Source: Microbulbifer sp. TB1203
GTDB taxonomy: Bacteria; Pseudomonadota; Gammaproteobacteria; Pseudomonadales; Cellvibrionaceae
Assembly (NCBI RefSeq): GCF_030997045.1
Contig: NZ_CP116899.1
Location: 4,798,001-4,862,000, forward strand
Length of the DNA stretch: 64,000 nt
Direction of reading: 5' to 3'
Position 1 is the first letter of the stretch; each line of letters begins with the position of its first letter. Below the pieces are notes generated by a model that saw only the letters and a list, made by a program, of their open reading frames with translations, searched no databases and had not been told where the DNA came from. Of this stretch, positions 9,055 through 17,458 are shown one piece after another. The position numbers and the translations under genes are program-made.

Positions 9055-9126
9055 GTAGGGTGCGCCGTGCGCACCGGGGAGGCGCGACTGCACCGGCTCT
9101 CGAATGGTGCGCATGGCGCACCCTAC
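9055..9126. repeat. Second copy of the GTAGGGTGCGCC hairpin family
   Basis: Arms GTAGGGTGCGCCGTGCGCACC and GGTGCGCATGGCGCACCCTAC flank a loop of about 30 bases. It lies just upstream of the selO start; compare 7511-7567. Confidence 0.8.
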
Positions 9127-9176
9127 GGTACAGACCGGAATTGCCTTAGAGGCATTGATTGTAATGGGGCCCGGGC

Positions 9177-10643
9177 TCAGGCCTCGTCCAACTCCAGTGG
9201 GAGCGGCTGATCCTGCCAGTGTTCCACTTCTTGGTACAGCAGTTCCTCGATGGCCGGGTGGCCGTCGAGCCAGTCCCGATCGGCCTGCAGGCGGTAGCGG
9301 TCCAGCCCCGCACTCAGCCGCAGGCCGTCCGGGCTGCGGTCGGTGCGGTCCCGGTGCAGGATACAGGCCAGGCGCAGGCACAGCAGCAGGTCCGGGTTGG
9401 GGTGGAAGCCGTAGTGTTCCCGCGGCGGTTTGATGCGCCCGCGCTGGTTGCGCAGCAGGTGGGCCAGGTATTCCTGTTCGCTGTGGGAGAAACCCGCCAG
9501 GTCCGCGTGCTCGATCATATAGGCGCCGAGTTTGCGGAAATCGCTGTGGGACAGGGCCAGGCCGATCTCGTGCAACTGCGCCGCCCAGCGCAGGCGTTGC
9601 CTCTGGTCTCCGTCGCTGTGTGGGCGCAGTTGCCGAAGCAGTTCCCCTGCACTGTCGCCCACCCGCCGGGCCTGGGCGCCGTCTATCTGCCAGCGGCGCA
9701 TCAGCGCAGCTACGGTATCCGCGCGGCGGTCGCCGCCGTGCAGGCGCCCGGCCAGGTCGTGCACCATGCCCTCGCGGATCGCGTAGGGAGACACCCGCAT
9801 GCGCTGGATGTCCAGTTCGCGGAAGATGGCATGCAGAATCGCCAGACCGGCGGCGAATACCGGCCGCCGCTCTGCCCCCAGGCCGGGCAGCTGGATCTGG
9901 TCGCTGTGCGCGGCCGCCGCCACCTGCGCCGCCAGGCGTTCCAGCGGTTCCCGCTCGATATCCCCCAGCTCGCCGTCGTTCAGCACCCGGGCCACCGCCT
10001 TCACCGTGCCGGAGGCGCCCATCACTTCGGCGCCTTCCGCCATGTGTTGCAGTTCCTGGAGTTCCGCGCGCGCCGCGCGAAAAGCGCGCTCGAAGTGGTT
10101 GGTGTATTTATCGGAAATAACACCCTCGGGGAAAAAGCGCCGGTTGAAGGACACACAACCCATGTACAGGCTCTGCAACTGCTGCGGTACCTCGCGCCCG
10201 CGCACCAGCTCGGTGGAGCCACCGCCGATATCGACGGCGCAGCGCAGCCGCGGCGGCCCACTGGCGGCGGCGATTACTCCGCTGTAGATGAGCCGCGCCT
10301 CCTCGATGCCACTGATAATTTCGATGGGCGCGCCGAGAATGGCCTCCGCCGATTCCATAAATCCGTCGGCGTTACCGGCCGCGCGGAGTGTGTTGGTACC
10401 CACTACGCGGATATGGTCCAGGGGCAACTCCGACAGCACCGGTCGGAAGCGGCGCAGCGCCTCCAGTGCCCGCTCCGCCACCGTCGGGTCCAGGTTGCGC
10501 TCCTCGTCCAGCCCCTCCGCCAGGCGCACCATGGCGCGATCGGTGTGCAGGCGCACCATGCGCTGGTCGCGAAACTCCGCCAGCAGCAGGTGGAAACTGT
10601 TGGAGCCCAGGTCCAGGGCGGCATAGCGTTCGGATTCCGGCAT
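9177..10643 (-). CDS. ppx: Exopolyphosphatase, Ppx/GppA family
   Basis: Ppx removes phosphate from the ends of polyphosphate chains. The N-terminus (YAALDLGSNSFHLLLAEF) is the phosphate-1 motif of the actin-like ATPase fold. CAVDIGGGSTELVRG is the phosphate-2 motif, and a C-terminal HD-like helical domain follows. About 488 residues. Start at 10643 is preferred because AGGG lies about 7 bases upstream; the earlier ATG and the upstream extension do not match the family. The gene is divergent from the polyphosphate kinase gene, 79 bases away, the natural synthesis/degradation pair. GppA activity (on pppGpp) is possible as well. Confidence 0.93.
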   Translation of the reverse strand: MPESERYAALDLGSNSFHLLLAEFRDQRMVRLHTDRAMVRLAEGLDEERNLDPTVAERALEALRRFRPVLSELPLDHIRVVGTNTLRAAGNADGFMESAEAILGAPIEIISGIEEARLIYSGVIAAASGPPRLRCAVDIGGGSTELVRGREVPQQLQSLYMGCVSFNRRFFPEGVISDKYTNHFERAFRAARAELQELQHMAEGAEVMGASGTVKAVARVLNDGELGDIEREPLERLAAQVAAAAHSDQIQLPGLGAERRPVFAAGLAILHAIFRELDIQRMRVSPYAIREGMVHDLAGRLHGGDRRADTVAALMRRWQIDGAQARRVGDSAGELLRQLRPHSDGDQRQRLRWAAQLHEIGLALSHSDFRKLGAYMIEHADLAGFSHSEQEYLAHLLRNQRGRIKPPREHYGFHPNPDLLLCLRLACILHRDRTDRSPDGLRLSAGLDRYRLQADRDWLDGHPAIEELLYQEVEHWQDQPLPLELDEA

Positions 10644-10722
10644 GGACATCCCTGTCAATAAACTGTCACTGAAATGTAGCAAACTGCCATCTAGAACTTA
10701 CTTCCGGACAACAGTTGTTTGA

Positions 10723-12885
10723 ATGGCAGATAATACGCCCCTGTACCCCAAAGAGCTAAGCTGGCTCTCCTTTAACGAACGTGTGCTGCAGGAAGTGGAG
10801 GACGAGAGTGTGCCCATTATCGAGCGGGTGCGCTTCCTCGGTATCTTTTCCAACAACCTGGACGAATTCTATCGTGTGCGCGTGGCGGATGTGCGCCGTC
10901 TGGCCACTTTTGCCAAGGGGGGAAAGAAGAAGGAACACTTCTCCGAACTCCTCGCCAGCATCAACGAAAAGGTGTTGCGCCTGCAGCGCCACTCCTTCGT
11001 CGCCTACACCAAGGTGCTGGCGGACCTGGACAAGCACCATATCCACCTGATCAACGAAGAGCAATTGAGCGAGCGCCAGCGGTTGTTTGTGGAGGAGTAC
11101 TTCCACCGGGAAGTGCAGCCGGAACTGGAGCCCTTCTTTATCGACGACCGGGAGACCATGCCGCTGCTCAATGAGGCGAGTATTTACTTCGCCGTCTACC
11201 TGCAACTGCAGGACGGGTCCGAGCGCTTTGCCGCGCTGGAGATTCCCACCGACACCCTGCCGCGCTTCGTGGTAATCCCTCCCCGGGAGGGGAAGCAGGA
11301 AAAAGTGTATATCGTTCTCGAAAACATCATCCGCGCCTGCCTGGCGGACGTCTTCCGCAACCTGCTGCCGATCGAGAAGGCCCGGGCCTTTATGTTCAAG
11401 ATCAGTCGCGATGCGGAGCTGGAGCTGGATGAGGAGATCACCCCGAATATTGTCGACCGGGTGGCCAAGTCCCTGAAGAAGCGCAAACAGGCGGACCCGG
11501 TGCGCCTGGCCTACGACGCCAGCATGCCGGAAGCGCTGCTGAGCCTGGTGAAGAAAAAGCTCAAGATGGGTCGCTACGACAGCTACACCCCGGGCGGGCG
11601 CTATCACAATTCTAAAGACTTTATGGGATTCCCGGCGGATTCTTCACGGCACTGCTACAAACCCCTGGCCCCGCTGCCCACCGTGCCCGACGGCGAGAGT
11701 ATCTTCGACCAGTTGCGCGCCGGTGACCGGCTGTTTTATTACCCCTACCACGACTTCCGCGTGATCACCAACCTGCTCGCCTCCTCGGCACTGGACCCGC
11801 AGGTCCGGGAGATCCGCATCAACCTCTACCGGGTGGCGAAAAACTCCCGCGTAGTGGCTGCGCTGGTCAATGCGGTGCGCAACCAGAAAAAGGTCACCGC
11901 GGTGGTGGAGCTGCAGGCGCGCTTCGACGAACTGGCCAATATCCACTGGTCCAACGAACTGCGCGACGCCGGCGTGAACGTAATCTACGGCGTGCCCGGG
12001 CTCAAGGTGCACTGCAAGCTGATCTCCATCCTCCGCGAGGAGAACGGCGAGAAGCGCTACTACAGCCACCTGGGCACCGGCAATTTCAATGAGAACACCG
12101 CGCGCCTCTACTGCGACTTCAGTCTGCTCACCAGCGATGCGGAACTGGGGGAGGATGTGCACAACGTCTTCGAATTCCTGCAGTACACCCACCTGCGCCC
12201 CAGCTATAAACACATTGCGGTCTCCCCATACTCCAACCGCCCAACGCTGTTGCGGGCCATAGACCGGGAGATAGCCGCGGCCAGGGCGGGGGAAAGGGCG
12301 GAACTCTTCTTCAAGTGCAACAACCTGGTGGATTCACAGGTGGTGGAGCGGCTCTACCGCGCCGGCGCCGCCGGTGTCCGGGTGCGTATCATCGTGCGCA
12401 GCATGTGCGCCCTGGTGTGCGAGACCCCGGGACTTTCGGAAAATATCCGGGTGATCAGCCTGGTGGACAAATACCTGGAGCACGCGCGGATATATATCTT
12501 CCACAACGGCGGCGACGAGCAGGTATGGCTGTCCTCGGCGGACCTGATGACCCGCAATCTGGATCACCGGCTGGAAGTGACCTTCCCGCTGCACAGCCCC
12601 GGGCACCGGGAGACGGTGAAGAAAATCATGGAGCTGCAATGGAGCGACAACCGCAAGGCTCGGGTACTGGACGCACAGCAGAGCAATACGCGTATTGCCA
12701 ATAACACGGACAGAGGTTGTCGGGCACAGGATGCGATTTACCGGTTTTTGAAAAAGCGGGACCCGGGAAATTCGGATTCGTGGGATGGGCAAAGCGCAGC
12801 GTGCCCATCATCCCCCGGGAAACGTGATGGGCACCTCGTGCTGGATTCAGCGGCTGAAACCTACGAGCTTCCCGCGGCTAAATGA
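10723..12885 (+). CDS. ppk: Polyphosphate kinase 1
   Basis: PPK1 polymerises the gamma phosphate of ATP into polyphosphate at the membrane. The N domain begins LYPKELSWLSFNERVLQEVED; the catalytic core holds KVHCKLISI and YYSHLGTGNFNENTARLY, the segments with the two key histidines; and the C-terminal phospholipase-D-like domain is complete. At 720 residues it is about 30 longer than typical. The extra tail (after RFLKKRDP) is encoded by a hairpin repeat and overlaps the convergent lipoprotein gene by 39 bases. Confidence 0.96.
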   Translation: MADNTPLYPKELSWLSFNERVLQEVEDESVPIIERVRFLGIFSNNLDEFYRVRVADVRRLATFAKGGKKKEHFSELLASINEKVLRLQRHSFVAYTKVLADLDKHHIHLINEEQLSERQRLFVEEYFHREVQPELEPFFIDDRETMPLLNEASIYFAVYLQLQDGSERFAALEIPTDTLPRFVVIPPREGKQEKVYIVLENIIRACLADVFRNLLPIEKARAFMFKISRDAELELDEEITPNIVDRVAKSLKKRKQADPVRLAYDASMPEALLSLVKKKLKMGRYDSYTPGGRYHNSKDFMGFPADSSRHCYKPLAPLPTVPDGESIFDQLRAGDRLFYYPYHDFRVITNLLASSALDPQVREIRINLYRVAKNSRVVAALVNAVRNQKKVTAVVELQARFDELANIHWSNELRDAGVNVIYGVPGLKVHCKLISILREENGEKRYYSHLGTGNFNENTARLYCDFSLLTSDAELGEDVHNVFEFLQYTHLRPSYKHIAVSPYSNRPTLLRAIDREIAAARAGERAELFFKCNNLVDSQVVERLYRAGAAGVRVRIIVRSMCALVCETPGLSENIRVISLVDKYLEHARIYIFHNGGDEQVWLSSADLMTRNLDHRLEVTFPLHSPGHRETVKKIMELQWSDNRKARVLDAQQSNTRIANNTDRGCRAQDAIYRFLKKRDPGNSDSWDGQSAACPSSPGKRDGHLVLDSAAETYELPAAK
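12782..12838. repeat. GATGGGCAAAGCGCAGCGTGCCCATC repeat inside the 3' end of ppk
   Basis: The segment starting GATGGGCAAAGCGCAGCG at 12784 and a nearby inverted GTGATGGGCAC match the larger copy at 30958-31035. Here it encodes the final part of PPK1 rather than lying between genes. Confidence 0.7.
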
Positions 12886-13395
12886 AAAGCGGTATTTCTC
12901 CCCCACCTTCAGCCTCTGCCGGCATTCCGATTGCACGGTGATACGCGGGTATTGGGGGGTGGTCACCCAGGTGCGGAAGTCGTCTCCGGGGCCGCGCCCT
13001 ATCAGCCAGTAGTGGTCGCCGCCCTTGCAGGTGCCGGCCTGTACGCAACTGTCGGAACCCCAGACATAGGCGGCGATATCGTATTGGGCCGGGGCTTTCT
13101 CGGAAACGCGGAAGGGGTTGTTCGGGTCTCCGGTGGTGATGTAGAGGTCGTCGAAGTGAATCTTGCGGAAATCCCTCGCGGGGGTGTCGCAGCTGACAGT
13201 GTGGGGCCGGGCGGCTACATGCGCGTGGGCGGCGGCTTTTTGCGCTACGGATTTTTTTTGCGTTACGGCTTCTTTTTTTTGCGTTTCGGTTTCTTTTTTC
13301 TCCGGCGGCGCCAGCTCGCTGGGCAGGTGGCCGCAGCCGCTGGCTGAAAGCAGCGCCAGTACGCCGAGTATTGCCGCCAGGCCGTCAAATTGCAC
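12847..13395 (-). CDS. Putative lipoprotein with lysine-rich linker, unknown function
   Basis: A 182-residue protein with a signal sequence ending in a possible lipobox (LLSASGC, cysteine near residue 21), a low-complexity Lys/Glu/Gln/Thr linker, then a compact C-terminal domain with four cysteines (VSCDTPARDFRKIHFDD, GSDSCVQAGTCKGGDHY, QSECRQRLKVG). No family was recognised. The 3' end overlaps the extended tail of ppk in convergent orientation. The signal and cysteine spacing support a real exported protein; the function is open. Confidence 0.7.
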   Translation of the reverse strand: MQFDGLAAILGVLALLSASGCGHLPSELAPPEKKETETQKKEAVTQKKSVAQKAAAHAHVAARPHTVSCDTPARDFRKIHFDDLYITTGDPNNPFRVSEKAPAQYDIAAYVWGSDSCVQAGTCKGGDHYWLIGRGPGDDFRTWVTTPQYPRITVQSECRQRLKVGEKYRFSFSRGKLVGFSR

Positions 13396-13457
13396 CGTTT
13401 GCTCCTCTCCCTTTGGGCGCCGTCAGTCCTCTATCCACTATAGCCGCAAACCCGAAA

Positions 13458-15212
13458 TCACGGATTCTGCGGCGCCCCGGCACGGCGTCGTTTGAACCGC
13501 CATTTGCGCCGGTAGGGAAAGGCGCTCTCAATATGCCCGGCGCGAATCCGGTCCTGCAACCGCTGCCAGTAGCGGCAGTCATAGAGATCGCTGTGCTGGT
13601 CCTCGAACGCTTTGCGCGCGATGGGGTTACCGGAGAAAAACAGAGGGAATTCCTCCGGAAAAACATCCGCCTCGCCCACCGTGTACCAGGGCTGGTCCGA
13701 CAATTCATCCTCCAGGGTGTGGGCCTCGGGGAGTTTGCGGAAGTTGCACTCGGTGAGCGGACAGAGCTCGTCGTAATCGTAGAAGACCACGCGGCCGTGG
13801 CGGGTGACGCCGAAGTTTTTCAGAAGCATGTCGCCGGGAAAGATATTCGCCGCCGCCAGCTGTTTGATGGCGTTGCCATACTCCTCCATGGCCGCGCGGG
13901 TCTCCTGGTCGCTGGCATCCTGCAGATAGAGATTCAGGGGCTGCATGCGCCGCTCCACATACAGATGCTTGATGATCACCCACTTCTCGTCCATTTCCAG
14001 TTTGGACGGCGCCAGTTTCTGCAGTTCCTCCAGCAGCTCTTCGCTGAATCGGTTCCGGTAAAAGATAAAGTTGGTGTACTCCTGGGTGTCCGCCATGCGT
14101 CCCACCCGGTCGGAACGGGAGACGAACTTGTATTTCTCCCGGACGATTTCTTCGGTAACGGTTTTCGGCCGGTCGAATTTGTCCTTGATCACCTTGAACA
14201 CCACCGGGTAGGAGGGCAGGGTAAATACGCACATCACCATGCCTTTGATGCCCGGGGCGATCACGAACTTATCGCTGCTCACCTTCATATGCGCGAGGAT
14301 GTGGCGGTAGAACTCCGTCTTGCCGTGCTTGTGGAAGCCGATGGAGTTGTACAGCTCCGAGCGGGTCTTCTGCGGCATGATGGTGGAGAGGAAGCGCACG
14401 AATCGCGAGGGGATGGGGGCGTCCACCATGAAGTAGGAGCGGGTGAAACTGAAAATGATACTGGTGGAGTCGTGGTCATAGATCACCGTATCCACGAAAA
14501 TCCCGCCGCGGCCGTTGTTCAGGCAGGGCAGGATCAGCGGGATCACTTCGCCGCCGAACATCATGCGCCCCACCAGGTAGGCCGCCTTGTTGCGGTAGAA
14601 CACCGACTCCAGCATATCCACCCGTAGATCCTTCTCATTCTCCAGGTGCGCCAGGGGGGCCGCGCGCAGCGATGCGCAGATATTGGCGATATCCCGCTCC
14701 TTGTCCTCCCAGGGGATGGAAAAACCGTAGTCGTCGAGGATGTCCTCGATCATGTACTCAAGGCCGTCGTGGCCGCTGTAGCTGATATAGATGCTGTAGT
14801 CGCGCAGCGGCTTGTCGTCCGGCGGGCGGGAGGGTTTGACGAACAGGTTGCTGTCGTGAATATGCGCGTGGTGGAACTGGCTGCAGAACACCGAATTGAA
14901 GAAGGTCTCGGCAATCTCGTAGTTGCTGTGGTTGGCCACCAGCTGGGCAAAAGTGGCGCGCGCCTCGTGCCATAGCTCCAGCATACTGGTGTCCTTGCTG
15001 GTCACCGAGTGCACCAGTTTGACCACCTGGTTGACCTTGGTTTTGTAGATGTCGATGCGTTCCTTATTAGCCCGGTGTGCCTCCTGCCAGGCGGCCCGTT
15101 CAAAGCGTGCCTTTGCCCCCAGGGTGATGTTCTGGAAGTCGGCGAAGTAGGCGTCGAAGCCGTTGAGAATCGTCTTGGCAATACGCCGGGCAGTGGGGGA
15201 GTGATTGGTCAT
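13458..15212 (-). CDS. aceK: Isocitrate dehydrogenase kinase/phosphatase
   Basis: AceK phosphorylates and dephosphorylates isocitrate dehydrogenase to divert carbon into the glyoxylate shunt. The 584-residue sequence matches the family along its whole length: ILNGFDAYFADFQNITLGAKARFE at the N-terminus, the regulatory domain, then the kinase-like domain with VFKVIKDKFDRPK (lysine of the ATP site) and GVTRHGRVVFYDYDELCPL (metal-binding aspartate). In enterobacteria it lies with aceBA; here it is alone, as in many marine gammaproteobacteria. The start at 15212 gives the standard N-terminus. Confidence 0.97.
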   Translation of the reverse strand: MTNHSPTARRIAKTILNGFDAYFADFQNITLGAKARFERAAWQEAHRANKERIDIYKTKVNQVVKLVHSVTSKDTSMLELWHEARATFAQLVANHSNYEIAETFFNSVFCSQFHHAHIHDSNLFVKPSRPPDDKPLRDYSIYISYSGHDGLEYMIEDILDDYGFSIPWEDKERDIANICASLRAAPLAHLENEKDLRVDMLESVFYRNKAAYLVGRMMFGGEVIPLILPCLNNGRGGIFVDTVIYDHDSTSIIFSFTRSYFMVDAPIPSRFVRFLSTIMPQKTRSELYNSIGFHKHGKTEFYRHILAHMKVSSDKFVIAPGIKGMVMCVFTLPSYPVVFKVIKDKFDRPKTVTEEIVREKYKFVSRSDRVGRMADTQEYTNFIFYRNRFSEELLEELQKLAPSKLEMDEKWVIIKHLYVERRMQPLNLYLQDASDQETRAAMEEYGNAIKQLAAANIFPGDMLLKNFGVTRHGRVVFYDYDELCPLTECNFRKLPEAHTLEDELSDQPWYTVGEADVFPEEFPLFFSGNPIARKAFEDQHSDLYDCRYWQRLQDRIRAGHIESAFPYRRKWRFKRRRAGAPQNP

Positions 15213-15317
15213 ACACTAAACTCGGAACTTACCGGGAGCGCCGAACCCCAGCTCGCGGGCCGAAGACCCTCCCAGATACATTAACCGGATACTAGCACGG
15301 CAGCCGGGAGCGCCCCC

Positions 15318-15926
15318 TTGAGCGAATGGATCAATAGCTTTGTCTTTTTCTTCGCGGTGATCGACCCGGTGGGCACCCTGCCGATATTTATCGCCGTGAC
15401 CAGCCTGCACAGCGAGTGGCAGAAGCGCAAGATCGCAATGCTGGCGGTGGCAGTGGCCACCGGCATACTGCTGTTTTTCCTGTTTGCCGGCCAGTACCTG
15501 CTGGAAGCCATCGGTGTGCCATTGTCCGCCTTCCAGGTGGCCGGGGGTGTGGTGCTGTTCCTGTTCGCACTCACCATGATCTTCGGCGAGGGCAAGCCGG
15601 AGCAGGAAATGGATATCCTGAAAGAGGGTCATGAAACCGCCATCTTCCCGCTGGCGGTGCCGTCCATTGCCTCCCCCGGGGCCATGCTGGCTGCGGTGGT
15701 GCTCACCGACAACTACCGCTTTGACCCCGTTCATCAGGTGAGAATTGCCACCGCCATGCTGGCGGTGCTGGGCATAGTGCTGTTGCTGCTGCTCACCGCC
15801 AACTGGATCTACCGCTGGATCGGCAATGCCGGGGCCAGCATTGTCAGCCGGGTGATGGGGCTGATCCTGGCCTCGGTAGCTACCACCAATGTGCTGGTGG
15901 GGATACAGCAGTTCTTCGTTGTCTGA
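15318..15926 (+). CDS. MarC/YhgN family multi-pass membrane protein
   Basis: A 202-residue integral membrane protein of the MarC (UPF0056) family with six predicted membrane segments. Family motifs FAVIDPVGTLPIFIAVT in the first helix and FPLAVPSIASPGAM in the middle are present. The role is unestablished; despite the name, MarC is not known to cause drug resistance. The start is a TTG at 15318, with GGGAG seven bases upstream. It is divergent from aceK and convergent with the ABM gene. Confidence 0.88.
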   Translation: MSEWINSFVFFFAVIDPVGTLPIFIAVTSLHSEWQKRKIAMLAVAVATGILLFFLFAGQYLLEAIGVPLSAFQVAGGVVLFLFALTMIFGEGKPEQEMDILKEGHETAIFPLAVPSIASPGAMLAAVVLTDNYRFDPVHQVRIATAMLAVLGIVLLLLLTANWIYRWIGNAGASIVSRVMGLILASVATTNVLVGIQQFFVV

Positions 15927-15931
15927 GCGGG

Positions 15932-16276
15932 CTAGCCGTGAATCTCACGGCTGTCCTCCGGTACCTGTTCCCGCCGTTGCTTCCCGTAATCCCGTATCAC
16001 TTCCGCCACGCGCAGGCGGTAATCGGCAAAGTAACCGCCGCGCCCCAGCATCTGCGCCTGCCGGTGCTCCTCACGCCGACGCCACTCGGCGACGGCCTCC
16101 TCACTCTTGAAAAAGCTCAGGGACAGAATCTTGCCCGGCTCATTCAGGCTCTCGAAGCGTTCGATGGAAACAAATCCCTCGACGGATTCCAGCAGCGGGC
16201 GGAGTTCGGCGGCCATATCCAGGTAATCCTGTCTGTGCTCCGGCTTTGGCCATACCTCGAAAATAACCGCGATCAC
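15932..16276 (-). CDS. Antibiotic biosynthesis monooxygenase (ABM) domain protein
   Basis: A 114-residue alpha/beta ferredoxin-like protein: MIAVIFEVWPKPEHRQDYLD, then the ELRPLLESVEGFVSIERFES core typical of ABM-domain enzymes. Such proteins act on quinone-like or heme-like small molecules, or serve as dimeric stress proteins. The start is a GTG that overlaps the stop of the NIPSNAP gene (GTGA, four-base overlap), so the two are translationally coupled. The domain call is good; the substrate is unknown. Confidence 0.82.
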   Translation of the reverse strand: MIAVIFEVWPKPEHRQDYLDMAAELRPLLESVEGFVSIERFESLNEPGKILSLSFFKSEEAVAEWRRREEHRQAQMLGRGGYFADYRLRVAEVIRDYGKQRREQVPEDSREIHG

Positions 16277-16617
16277 GGTTCCACCCCCGGTTTCACTAAA
16301 GGCGCGTGGGGCGCCGATGCCAGTTGCAGGAATATTCTCTCCTCCCTGAGCAGGAATTTCTCCCGCTGGGCAAAGCGGTAGTTTTCCCTGCCAAGCGGGT
16401 CCTCCGCCAGATGCGCGCGATAGGCCTCGTAGGCGGCAAGGCTGTCCACGTTGTAGATTCCGTAAGCGGTGGTGGTCGACCCCTCGTGCGGCGCGAAATA
16501 ACCGATCAGGTCGGCGCCACAGCGGGGAATCGCCTGGCCCCAGTTGCGGGCGTACTGCTCGAAGGCGGATTTTTTGTGGGGATCTATTTCGTAGCGGATA
16601 AAGCAGGTAATGGGCAT
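16273..16617 (-). CDS. NIPSNAP family protein
   Basis: A 114-residue protein beginning MPITCFIRYEIDPHKKSAFEQYARNW, the usual opening of bacterial NIPSNAP-type dimeric alpha/beta-barrel proteins. The central segment IGYFAPHEGSTTTAYGIYNVDSLAAYEAYRAHL also fits. GGAGA precedes the ATG. It forms a two-gene operon with the ABM gene and lies divergent from an ArsR-type regulator, so the unit is probably induced by a metabolite sensed by that regulator. Confidence 0.83.
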   Translation of the reverse strand: MPITCFIRYEIDPHKKSAFEQYARNWGQAIPRCGADLIGYFAPHEGSTTTAYGIYNVDSLAAYEAYRAHLAEDPLGRENYRFAQREKFLLREERIFLQLASAPHAPLVKPGVEP

Positions 16618-16694
16618 GGCTGTTCTCCAGGTTTACTGCACGCCGCTGACAGTACACCATGGTGCCGGATCGATAATTCGACGGGGAACGAACT

Positions 16695-17369
16695 GTGGAT
16701 GCACCACCCATTGCCTCAGTGAGCGCGCTGATCGGCGACCCCGCCCGCGCCCTGATGCTCAGCGCGCTGATGGACGGGCGCGCGCGCACCGCCTCTGAAC
16801 TGGCGGACCGGGCCGGTATTACCCGCCAGACCGCCAGTGCGCACCTGGCAAAACTGACCGACGGCGGCCTCCTGTCCCTGGAGCGCCAGGGGCGCCACCG
16901 GTATTTCCAGTTGCGTTGCGAAGAAGTGGCTTCGGTGCTGGAGAGCCTGATGGTCCTGGGGCATCAGCTTCCGCGGGGAGAGCGGGAACCCCATTCGGCG
17001 GAGCGGTGCGCGCGCACCTGTTACGACCACCTGGCGGGCCGGCTTGGCGTGGAACTGCTGGAAAGCCTGAGTGAAAGAGGGCACTTGGAGACCCGCACCG
17101 CGCAGTTGTCCCTGTCGTCCTCCGGGGAGGAACTGTTTGCGCGACTCGGGATCGACTGGCGGGGACTGCAGTGCGGCAGGCGCAGCTACGCCAGGCTGTG
17201 CCTGGATTGGAGCGAGCGCAGGCACCACCTGGCCGGAGCCCTCGGCGCGGCGCTGCTGCGCCATTTCCTCGATAGCGACTGGATTCGCCGCCAAGCCGAT
17301 TCGAGGGCGGTGGTGCTTACCGGAAAAGGCCGCAAAGCCTTCAGGCAATGGTTCGACCTCTCTTTGTAG
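16695..17369 (+). CDS. ArsR-family winged-helix transcriptional regulator
   Basis: The N-terminal 90 residues are a winged helix of ArsR/HTH_20 type (LIGDPARALMLSALMDGRARTASELADRAGITRQTASAHLAKL ... GRHRYFQL). The longer C-terminal part (about 130 residues) contains ERCARTCYDHLAGRLGVELL, a pattern found in a subgroup of these regulators, and may sense ligand or redox state through its cysteines. It starts at a GTG (16695) after GGGGAA. Its TAG stop is part of the REP sequence that begins at 17366. Divergent from the NIPSNAP/ABM pair, its likely target. Confidence 0.85.
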   Translation: MDAPPIASVSALIGDPARALMLSALMDGRARTASELADRAGITRQTASAHLAKLTDGGLLSLERQGRHRYFQLRCEEVASVLESLMVLGHQLPRGEREPHSAERCARTCYDHLAGRLGVELLESLSERGHLETRTAQLSLSSSGEELFARLGIDWRGLQCGRRSYARLCLDWSERRHHLAGALGAALLRHFLDSDWIRRQADSRAVVLTGKGRKAFRQWFDLSL

Positions 17370-17438
17370 GAGCGGGCCATGCCCGCGATCGATAGGTGTT
17401 ACGAAGCTGGATCGATCGCGGGCATGGCCCGCTCCTAC
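17366..17438. repeat. REP pair (GTAGGAGCGGGCCATGCCCGC family)
   Basis: Two inverted copies, 17366-17390 and 17414-17438, of the 25-base sequence beginning GTAGGAGCGGGCCATGCC and ending GATC. The arrangement (two REPs head to head) is a typical BIME and lies between two convergent genes, where it could also act as a bidirectional terminator. Confidence 0.85.
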
Positions 17439-17458
17439 AGGATGAGTGCGCCTGGGGC

